Part shown: piece after piece, positions 57,257 through 64,000 of the stretch
Position numbering within the stretch: position 1 is the stretch's first letter
Layout: every line of letters begins with the position of its first letter
Assembly: GCF_000712975.1 (NCBI RefSeq)
Contig: NZ_JHQL01000002.1
Location: forward strand, 434,001-498,000
Direction: 5' to 3'
DNA: 64,000 nucleotides
Origin: Vreelandella neptunia
GTDB lineage: Bacteria; Pseudomonadota; Gammaproteobacteria; Pseudomonadales; Halomonadaceae
Position numbers and translations under genes: made by a program
Notes under the pieces: model-generated
Databases searched by the model: none
What the model saw: only the letters and a program-made list of their open reading frames with translations
What the model was told of the DNA's origin: nothing

Positions 57257-57805
57257 ATGTCGCAACTGAAAGTATTTGCAGATCAAAATCCTAACGACGC
57301 CCTACTGGACATCACTGACGGCGAACAGATAACTGCTGAGCTGAGCAAGGTGGGTGTACTGTTTGAGCGCTGGGCAACGCCGGGCGAGATTGCCGACGAT
57401 GCCACCCAGGAAGACATTTTGGCGCTCTACCAAGACGATATCGACCGCGTAAAGGCCATGGGCGGCTACCAAACCGTTGATGTACTGCACATGGTGCCCA
57501 CGCACCCAGACAAAGAGGCCATGCGCCAGAAGTTCTTAAACGAACACCGCCATCACGAAGACGAAGTGCGCTTCTTCGTTAAAGGCCAAGGGCTTTTCTG
57601 CCTGCATATTGAAGACAAGGTGTATCAGGTGCTGTGTACCCGCAATGACCTGATCAGCGTACCCGCGAATACGCCCCATTGGTTCGATATGGGCCCAGCG
57701 CCAGAATTTACTGCGCTGCGCTTCTTCGATAACGTTGAAGGCTGGGTGCCTCACTGGACAGAGAGCGATATCGCCGGGAAGTTTGACCGCCTGGATCAGC
57801 TGTAA
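57257..57805 (+). CDS. mtnD: Acireductone dioxygenase
   Basis: A 182-residue cupin. The metal ligands lie in HRHHEDEVRFFV, with a further His in the NTPHWFD segment. With Fe it yields the methionine precursor 2-keto-4-methylthiobutyrate. It ends the mtnBCD operon. AAGGAGA precedes the ATG. Confidence 0.96.
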   Translation: MSQLKVFADQNPNDALLDITDGEQITAELSKVGVLFERWATPGEIADDATQEDILALYQDDIDRVKAMGGYQTVDVLHMVPTHPDKEAMRQKFLNEHRHHEDEVRFFVKGQGLFCLHIEDKVYQVLCTRNDLISVPANTPHWFDMGPAPEFTALRFFDNVEGWVPHWTESDIAGKFDRLDQL

Positions 57806-58032
57806 GCTGTGAAGAACGCCGCCCGCGGGTGCCTCATACGCTCGTCCCTCGCGAGATTCGTTACACCGCGCTACGGGGCTTAACGATAGTTGAGTTGGGC
57901 TCATTATGTAGCGCGGCGTAAGCGTCAGCGCACCCGCGAAGCAACGCGCCAGCGTTGCCGAAGTTGGCACTGTGGCCAAATCAGCCACGGTGCCATTATC
58001 GCGAAGTCCATTATACCGAGAGGGGTAAGCGC
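57806..58032. repeat. Inverted-repeat rich gap between mtnD and mtnK
   Basis: TTACACCGCGCTAC (57861) and GTAGCGCGGCGTAA (57908) form a 13-of-14 inverted repeat. A second stem GGCACTGTGGC/GCCACGGTGCC lies at 57966-57994. No gene is present. The first resembles REP-like elements and the second may end the two convergent transcripts, although neither arm has a T run. Confidence 0.7.
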
Positions 58033-59295
58033 TTATAACACCTCTTGCTGGTTATACGTCTTGGCAAGCTCCGCCAGCGCGGCAAGATCACAATAAGCCT
58101 CAGGCTCCATAATTAACGCTTGGCCCATCAGCACATTGCGTGCTTCAAGCCTAGCGCGAAGGGCGGTGTCTTCGATCTCTTCAAAGTCAGCGTTATGGGC
58201 CAGCGATAAAACGCGACGATGCATTTCAATACCGCAGTAGGCCAACGCATCCAGACGGATCTCTTCCAGTAAGGCATCACAGGCGTCATCGGCACTATTG
58301 CCCTGGGCTTCAAACAGCGCCTTCGGAAACAGAATGCCGGTGCGCTCGGTTTGCCACAGGTGGCGGAACTCCGCATCAAAGTGGGTAAAGCACGCTTCAA
58401 TCACATCAAGAATCCACGCCTGATACTCATCAAGTTCACTTGCTTGGCGGTGAGCAGGCTGGCTGAAATAGGCCATTAGGAAGTTGGCAACGGCCATGCC
58501 TAGGTCAAAAGCCATGGGGCCATACTGGGAAAACTCGGGATCAATCACCCGCACATCTGACTCGGTGGCCATAATTGACCCAGAGTGCAAATCACCGTGC
58601 AGCATGGTTTCGGTATTCGCGGTGAACTTCATCAACAACCGCTGCACCTTAGCTTTTAAGCGCGTATTACGGCGCAGCTCATCCACAACCGGCGAAAGTT
58701 CCGGCGTATGACGGTTCATTTCGGCGCCATAATAAGGATCGGTAAACACCAGGGATTCGGTAATCGCAGGAATCGCCACGTTGCCTGAAAAAAGCCCCAC
58801 GTCGGCTTTCTTCTCAGGGCTGTTTAACGATAGCTCCGAGCCACGAAACGCCATACGCGCGCAAAATTCACCAATGGTTTCGCCAAGCTGTGTAACCCGC
58901 TCACCGTTGATCAGCTTGCGACGCAGAATCGTGTGCGGATAAAGGTACTCCATGACAATCAGCGCTTGGGGTTTATCGAAATAAAACACCTCTGGCGCGA
59001 TGCCAGGCGCACGCTGAGCTTGGCGTACCAGAGCGTAGTATTCAAAGTGGGCACGGTAAAGCGGCAGCGGCCAGCTCTCGCCTACCATACGAACATAAGG
59101 CAGCGCTTGTTTTACCACCACGCTGCCCACACTCCCCGATACGATGAATACCAGGTTGAGGTTGCCATCCCCTACTTCGCGAATCTGCCACTGCCCGGGG
59201 TTGCCGCCCACTCGGCTTGCCACTTCTTCTACCTCACCTAGCCGCTGCGCCAGGGTATCGACATCCAGTGCTTGATAGGGCTGCTCGTGTGCCAC
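58033..59295 (-). CDS. mtnK: 5-methylthioribose kinase
   Basis: A 420-residue kinase of the aminoglycoside phosphotransferase-like fold. It phosphorylates methylthioribose with ATP. Motifs include VGDGNLNLVFIV, VVVKQALPYVR, the catalytic MLHGDLHSGSIM and VIDPEFSQYGPMAFDLG. The GTG at 59295 has GAGGA 8 nt upstream and is preferred to the ATG at 59352. It provides the substrate of MtnA. Confidence 0.93.
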   Translation of the reverse strand: MAHEQPYQALDVDTLAQRLGEVEEVASRVGGNPGQWQIREVGDGNLNLVFIVSGSVGSVVVKQALPYVRMVGESWPLPLYRAHFEYYALVRQAQRAPGIAPEVFYFDKPQALIVMEYLYPHTILRRKLINGERVTQLGETIGEFCARMAFRGSELSLNSPEKKADVGLFSGNVAIPAITESLVFTDPYYGAEMNRHTPELSPVVDELRRNTRLKAKVQRLLMKFTANTETMLHGDLHSGSIMATESDVRVIDPEFSQYGPMAFDLGMAVANFLMAYFSQPAHRQASELDEYQAWILDVIEACFTHFDAEFRHLWQTERTGILFPKALFEAQGNSADDACDALLEEIRLDALAYCGIEMHRRVLSLAHNADFEEIEDTALRARLEARNVLMGQALIMEPEAYCDLAALAELAKTYNQQEVL

Positions 59296-59434
59296 TATTT
59301 GATTCCTCACGAAAAATGATGCTTGTTTGTCATACCCCAGCAGGGTTGTCAAATGCCCTTATTTAAAAGACATCAACTTCATTAGTAAGCTTTAAACCAC
59401 GGCCTAATAACAACGAACATGCCTTGAAAGGGAG

Positions 59435-60199
59435 TTAACACAAAAATCTCACCCCCTGGGCGGCCAAAGGGCTGCGCAGTCTATCGGGTAGTGGGCTATC
59501 GGTAATCACTGCATGGTAGTCAGCAAGCTCGCCAGCGGCACAGCGCAGCGGCAGGTCGAATTTGGTTTTATCCAGCACCAGGATGCGGTATGCGGCATGG
59601 GATAGCAGCGCTTCACGGGCCATGACCTCGTCATCATTGTAGTCATATAAATGGCCATGACTGTCCATACCGCCAACTGAGACAATACCGACATCCACTC
59701 GGTAGCGCTGAAAAAAGCGACAGGCATCGCCGCCAATCACATCTTGATCACGGCGCCGTACACGCCCACCCGCCACCACCAGCTCACACTCCATGGTGCA
59801 TAATTTGATGAGTGCATGCAGATTATTGGTCATAATCTGCAGACCTTGTTTATCGCGCAAGGCGTCGGCCAGCTGCTCTACCGTGGTGCCCGTACCTAAA
59901 AATAGCGATTGATGATGCTGAACCAGCGAAGCGGCCTGTCGGGCAATCTGGCGCTTACCCGCTTGATTAACGATTTGGCGCTGATCGTAGCCAATATTTT
60001 CCTGATCAGGAAATGGCAGCACTTCCCCGTGGCGACGCAATACCAGCCCTTGCTCCGCCAAGACACGAACATCCCCGCGTAATGTTTGTACCGACACATC
60101 AAACTGGCTAGCCAGCGATTCCAGGGGCTGGCGTCCTTGCTGGCGAACCTGCGCCAACACGGCACGGCGGCGCTCGTTTAAGCCCAATATTTTCTTCAC
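59435..60199 (-). CDS. DeoR/GlpR-family transcriptional regulator
   Basis: A 254-residue regulator. The DeoR helix-turn-helix is at about 20-50 (LESLASQFDVSVQTLRGDVR), with the sugar-phosphate sensing domain beyond (IGGDACRFFQRYRVDVGIVS). It probably responds to a phosphorylated sugar. The GTG at 60199 has AGGTGG 8 nt upstream and is preferred to a GTG at 60211. It is divergent from the ABC importer at 60336. Confidence 0.88.
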   Translation of the reverse strand: MKKILGLNERRRAVLAQVRQQGRQPLESLASQFDVSVQTLRGDVRVLAEQGLVLRRHGEVLPFPDQENIGYDQRQIVNQAGKRQIARQAASLVQHHQSLFLGTGTTVEQLADALRDKQGLQIMTNNLHALIKLCTMECELVVAGGRVRRRDQDVIGGDACRFFQRYRVDVGIVSVGGMDSHGHLYDYNDDEVMAREALLSHAAYRILVLDKTKFDLPLRCAAGELADYHAVITDSPLPDRLRSPLAAQGVRFLC

Positions 60200-60219
60200 G
60201 TTGGCGACCACCTGAGTAA

Positions 60220-60269
60220 CGAAAGCGTTTTTTTGACAGGCGAAAGCCTATCGCTATCAAACGAAAGCG
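60220..60269. promoter_or_regulatory. Three CGAAAGC boxes with 21-bp phasing and a promoter
   Basis: CGAAAGC begins at 60220, 60241 and 60262: two intervals of exactly 21 bp, two turns of DNA. A plus-strand promoter TTGACA (60233) with a 16-bp spacer and TATCAA (60255) lies among them. CGAAA-type sites are common DeoR-family operators, so the neighbouring DeoR protein likely binds here. Confidence 0.75.
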
Positions 60270-60335
60270 TAGTGTCACGATGTTGTAAGCCGATGACAGT
60301 AGTGTGATCAGTGTTCACCTACTGGAGTTTTTACG

Positions 60336-61316
60336 ATGTTGAAGCGCTCACTGTGCACTGCCGTTACGCTTGCAAGCTTTGCTCTATCGTCGTCGCTGCT
60401 TGCTGATGACAAACTGGTGCTTTATACCAGCCAACCGAATAGCGACGCCCAGCAAACCGTGGATGCCTTTCAGGCCGCCTATCCTGATATTGAGGTGGAG
60501 TGGGTCCGCGATGGCACCACTCGCCTGATGACGCGCCTACGCTCCGAGCTTTCCGCTGGCGTTAGTAACCCAGACGTACTGTTAATTGCTGACAGCATGA
60601 CCATGACCTCACTCAAGCAAGAGGGCCATTTACAGTCTTACCTCAGCCCAGAGCGGGAGGCTTATGATGAGGCGCTATACGATCCCGAAGGCTACTTCTA
60701 CGGCACCAAACTGATCACCACCGGGATTGTGTATAACACCGCTGCCGAGCATCAGCCGCAGCGTTGGAAAGATCTGACGGGGCCTGACTATGAAGGCCTT
60801 GTAACAATGCCAAGTCCGCTCTATTCCGGCGCAGCGCTTATTCATATGGCAGCGCTGAGCGACCACCCCGATCTTGGAATGGGCTACTACGAGGCGCTGC
60901 AAGCTAATCGTGCAGAAGCTCAGGGCGGTAATGGCGGCGTTTTCAATGCCGTTGCCTCAGGCACGAAGCCCTACGGCATCGTGGTCGATTTCCTGCCGAT
61001 TCGTGAGGCCGCTAAGGGCTCGCCGGTTGAATTTGTTTTCCCCGAAGAGGGCGTGAGCGCGGTCACCGAGCCCGTCGCGATTATGCAGGGTGCCAACAAT
61101 CTGGACGCCGCTCAGAAATTTGTCGATTTCGTACTTTCCCAACAAGGCCAAGAACTTGTTAGCCAGCAAGGCTACCTGCCCGCCCACCCGGCTGTTACGC
61201 CGCCTGAAGGCTTTCCCGCTCGTGACGCTATTCAGCTAATGCCGATCAATATTGAGCAAGCGCTGGAACAGGAAGAAACATTGAAACAGCGCTTTAGCGA
61301 CCTGTTTGGCGGCTAA
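60336..61316 (+). CDS. ABC importer substrate-binding protein, AfuA/FbpA-like
   Basis: A 326-residue periplasmic protein with a signal peptide (VTLASFALSSSLLADDK). The mature N-terminus is KLVLYTSQPNSDAQQTVDAF, and the two-lobe pattern resembles AfuA/FbpA proteins (GTKPYGIVVDFLPIREAAKG). This family includes iron binders and hexose-phosphate binders. The divergent DeoR regulator favours a phosphorylated organic ligand (inference). Confidence 0.85.
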   Translation: MLKRSLCTAVTLASFALSSSLLADDKLVLYTSQPNSDAQQTVDAFQAAYPDIEVEWVRDGTTRLMTRLRSELSAGVSNPDVLLIADSMTMTSLKQEGHLQSYLSPEREAYDEALYDPEGYFYGTKLITTGIVYNTAAEHQPQRWKDLTGPDYEGLVTMPSPLYSGAALIHMAALSDHPDLGMGYYEALQANRAEAQGGNGGVFNAVASGTKPYGIVVDFLPIREAAKGSPVEFVFPEEGVSAVTEPVAIMQGANNLDAAQKFVDFVLSQQGQELVSQQGYLPAHPAVTPPEGFPARDAIQLMPINIEQALEQEETLKQRFSDLFGG

Positions 61317-61318
61317 CC

Positions 61319-63019
61319 ATGACACCGTCGCTTAACGTTGGCAGCCAGCACCGCTGGCTGCTCAGCCTAATCACGCTCACGGTGGTGCTGTTAAGCCTAG
61401 CGCCCAGTTTGCGGCTACTCGTCGAGGCGCTTAGCGACCTTGGCCAAGGTAGCGAATCACCGCTATGGAAGGTGCTCAACGCGGCGAGTACTTGGCGAGC
61501 GCTGTGGCACAGTGTGTATACCTCGGGCCTTGGCATGCTGATTGCCTTGGTGTTGGGCAGCCTGTTCGCCTTCGTGATTACGCTGACCGACATCCGTGGC
61601 AAAGCGTGGCTCGTGTTCTGCTTTATGCTGCCGATGATGATTCCTCCCCAGGTGACGGCGCTGAGCTGGCTACAGCTGTTCGGCCCCGCCAGCCCATTGC
61701 TGAAAAGCATTGGTATGGCACCGCCGCTGGGCAGCCCCCAGCCGCTCTACTCGGCGGAGGGCATTGCTCTGTTGCTGGGGATTCAAAGTGCACCGCTGGT
61801 CTTTTTAGCACTGCGCACCTCTCTGATCTCGCTACCCCGCGAGCTTATCGAAGCAGCCCGCATCAGTGGCGCACGCCAAGCCCAAGTTTGGGGGCAGATT
61901 ATTTTGCCAGTCACTCGGCACGGCTTAATTGCCGGGGCTGCGATGGCGTTTATTTCTAGCCTGGGTAACTTCGGCATTCCTGCCATGCTGGGAATTCCAG
62001 CGGGCTACTACGTTTTGCCGACGCTGATCTACCAGCGTATGGCTAGCTTTGGTACTGGCGTGCTGGCGGAAATGGCAGCGCTCTCGTTACTGATTGGTGT
62101 GCTGGCACTGGCAGGCGTTGCCTTGCAGCAATACTGGATGAATCGCAGCCGCTTTGGTTTAGGCGGCCACAGTGGCCGCTCTCATGACTTTACGCTGGGC
62201 CGCTTTCGGCCAGCGGTGACGACCGTACTCGTCGGCGTTTTATTGGTGATTCTCGTCGCACCACTCGCGGCACTGGTGGTCAGCTCATTGGTGCCCGCCA
62301 TGGGGGTTCCCCTTAGCGTCGATAGCGTGACATTAAACGCCTATCACGAAGTGATTGGCCGCCAAGGAGCCACCTGGCGCGCCGTGCGCAACAGCCTATG
62401 GCTAGCAGGCGGTGCCGCGCTGGTGCTTATGCTGTGCAGCCTGCCGCTAGCATATCGCCTGCAGCGGCTCCCTCCCCGACTCCAGCAGCTCACGCTCAGC
62501 GCTATTGAGCTGCCCTACGCACTGCCCGGCGTGGTGCTGGCGATCGCCTGCATTTTGCTGTTCGTGCGCCCGTTGCCGCTGATCAACGTAGCGCTCTACG
62601 GCACGCTCGGGCTGATCTTTGTGGCCTATCTGGCGCGTTTTTTAGTGGTATGCCTCAAACCCGTTAGTGCCAGCCTGGCACAGCTTGATCCCTCCTTGGA
62701 AGAAGCTGCACAACTGGCGGGGGCAGGCCCCTGGCGGCGGCTAACCACGATCGTACTGCCGTTGATTGCACCATCGCTCTTTGCAGGCGGGCTGTTGGTC
62801 TTCCTGCTGGCGGTGAACGAGCTAACGGTATCGGCACTGCTTTGGAGCGCCGGTAACGAAACGCTGGGCGTATTGATTTTTAACCTTGATGAGGGCGGTG
62901 AAAGCGTACTGGCGTCTGCGGTATCGGTACTGGTGGTCGTCATGGTCGCCTCGCTGATGCTGTCGCTCAGCCTGCTTGCCCCTCGTTTACCCAAAGGAGT
63001 CGTGCCATGGCAGGGCTAG
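61319..63019 (+). CDS. ABC importer permease (fused two-domain, FbpB/AfuB type)
   Basis: A 566-residue protein with twelve or so helices and two EAA loops (LIEAARISGARQAQVWGQII and LEEAAQLAGAGPWRRLTTIV), so both permease halves are fused. It lies 2 bp after the binding-protein stop codon. Confidence 0.92.
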   Translation: MTPSLNVGSQHRWLLSLITLTVVLLSLAPSLRLLVEALSDLGQGSESPLWKVLNAASTWRALWHSVYTSGLGMLIALVLGSLFAFVITLTDIRGKAWLVFCFMLPMMIPPQVTALSWLQLFGPASPLLKSIGMAPPLGSPQPLYSAEGIALLLGIQSAPLVFLALRTSLISLPRELIEAARISGARQAQVWGQIILPVTRHGLIAGAAMAFISSLGNFGIPAMLGIPAGYYVLPTLIYQRMASFGTGVLAEMAALSLLIGVLALAGVALQQYWMNRSRFGLGGHSGRSHDFTLGRFRPAVTTVLVGVLLVILVAPLAALVVSSLVPAMGVPLSVDSVTLNAYHEVIGRQGATWRAVRNSLWLAGGAALVLMLCSLPLAYRLQRLPPRLQQLTLSAIELPYALPGVVLAIACILLFVRPLPLINVALYGTLGLIFVAYLARFLVVCLKPVSASLAQLDPSLEEAAQLAGAGPWRRLTTIVLPLIAPSLFAGGLLVFLLAVNELTVSALLWSAGNETLGVLIFNLDEGGESVLASAVSVLVVVMVASLMLSLSLLAPRLPKGVVPWQG

Positions 63020-64000
63020 CGATTCAACAGGTCACCAAACAGTTTGGCGACCATCGCGCGGTCAATGATCTCTCGTTAGAGATTGCACCAGGGGAGTTTG
63101 TGGCACTGCTGGGCCCTAGCGGCTGCGGTAAAACCACCATGTTGCGTATGCTAGCGGGGTTCGAAAACGTGACGGGTGGCGAAATACGCCTGAACGATAC
63201 GCTGCTAGCCAGTCGCCATCAACATATGCCCCCAGAACAGCGCAACATGGCGATGGTCTTTCAGTCATACGCGCTTTGGCCGCATATGAACGTGGCAGAC
63301 AACGTCGGTTACCCACTCAAACTGCGCCGCATTCAGGGCAGTGAGTATCAACGCCGAGTTGCTCATGCGCTGGCACAGGTAGCCTTGGAACCCTATGCAC
63401 AGCGTTCGCCACAGGAGCTTAGCGGTGGTCAGCGCCAACGGGTCGCGCTAGCCCGCTGCCTAGTGACTGACCCTGCAGTTGTGTTATTGGATGAACCGCT
63501 GGCCAATCTAGACCGTAATCTACGTGCCTCTATGGAACACAGCTTTGTGGATTTCCACCGCCGTACCCACGCAACAATGGTGTACGTCACCCACGATCAA
63601 AGTGAAGCCATGGCGATGGCGGACCGCATTGCCGTAATGCGCGACGGTGAGCTAGTACAGTGGGCAACGCCTGAAACGCTTTATCGCGAACCGCGCAGCG
63701 AGTGGGTGGCAAGCTTTATCGGCCAAGGTAGCCAGTTGGCCATTGCCAACGGTGCGCCAGGGCAGCGGTTGACGGAAAGCGCCCTAATGCAAGGGCTGGC
63801 CGCAGCACACAGCACCCAGCCTGCACGCCAACCTGTATTAGTTCGCCCCGAGCATATTCGCGTAGACACCCAAGCCCCCAATCAACACGACCTTACCGGG
63901 CGCGTCGAGCGGCTAACCTTTCGTGGTGAACGCTATGAGTTGCACCTGCGCCTGCCCAGCGGTGAAGCCTTGCTGGCTTACCACCACTGTGCGCTTGAAG
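63007..64000 (+). CDS. ABC importer ATPase (FbpC/PotA-like), partial
   Basis: The first 331 codons are visible; the gene runs off the right edge. Walker A is [12 protein letters not shown], the signature is [14 protein letters not shown] and Walker B is VLLDEPLANLD. The ATG at 63007 overlaps the permease gene end by 13 bp. A C-terminal TOBE-like region has begun (PVLVRPEHIRV). It supplies the energy for the importer. Confidence 0.92.
   Translation, partial: MAGLAIQQVTKQFGDHRAVNDLSLEIAPGEFVALLGPSGCGKTTMLRMLAGFENVTGGEIRLNDTLLASRHQHMPPEQRNMAMVFQSYALWPHMNVADNVGYPLKLRRIQGSEYQRRVAHALAQVALEPYAQRSPQELSGGQRQRVALARCLVTDPAVVLLDEPLANLDRNLRASMEHSFVDFHRRTHATMVYVTHDQSEAMAMADRIAVMRDGELVQWATPETLYREPRSEWVASFIGQGSQLAIANGAPGQRLTESALMQGLAAAHSTQPARQPVLVRPEHIRVDTQAPNQHDLTGRVERLTFRGERYELHLRLPSGEALLAYHHCALE

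Overview
This 64 kb window looks like chromosomal DNA of a moderately halophilic gammaproteobacterium, most likely Halomonas or a close relative. That assignment is inferred from gene content and order, not from a database search. The supporting evidence is the ribF-ileS-lspA-fkpB-ispH core cluster, highly acidic exported proteins, an arginine/guanidinobutyrate catabolic operon, several TRAP and ABC uptake systems, and intermediate to high G+C. No rRNA, tRNA, prophage, insertion sequence or CRISPR array was recognised.

Layout. 1-5.9 kb: truncated MocR-type regulator, DUF1127 peptide, omega-amino-acid transaminase, small monooxygenase, photolyase-family protein and trpS. 6-16 kb: on the minus strand, rpsT, murJ, ribF, ileS, lspA, fkpB and ispH, followed by four type IV pilin/minor pilin genes (pilE, pilV, pilW, pilX). 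16.3-24.4 kb: an orphan ParA/MinD-like ATPase, a 1 kb array of alternating inverted repeats, and a flagellar filament locus with one full flagellin, a second flagellin reduced to its last 22 codons, two copies of a small acidic gene, an inserted membrane protein with a ZipA-like plan, and two fliD genes. fliC and both fliD genes have clear sigma-28 promoters. 24.6-34.6 kb: assorted housekeeping and accessory genes (two serine-hydrolase/beta-lactamase-fold proteins, YqhA, ExoD and TerB families, yejK, an ABC-2 exporter, a parvulin, an acyltransferase and an acidic secreted protein), with many short tandem repeats.

34.8-49.3 kb: catabolic island. A DctPQM TRAP transporter, an SDR reductase and a LysR regulator diverging from a CoA-transferase/HMG-CoA-lyase pair lie next to an operon for the arginine transaminase route (guanidinobutyrase, YjiH transporter, 2-ketoarginine decarboxylase, aldehyde dehydrogenase). 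This operon has a -24/-12 promoter, and a divergent sigma-54 activator gene is separated from it by two 26-bp direct repeats that look like its binding sites.

49.4-64 kb: a Ugp/Mal-type ABC importer, an Xre-RES toxin-antitoxin pair, the methionine salvage genes mtnA, mtnBCD and mtnK, and a DeoR regulator diverging from an AfuABC/FbpABC-type importer. In the DeoR gap three CGAAAGC boxes are spaced exactly 21 bp apart over a promoter. The last ATPase gene runs off the window.

The strongest leads are the remodelled flagellin locus with its co-duplicated small gene and ZipA-like insertion, the sigma-54 guanidinobutyrate regulon, the symmetric MocR operator region and the phased DeoR operator.
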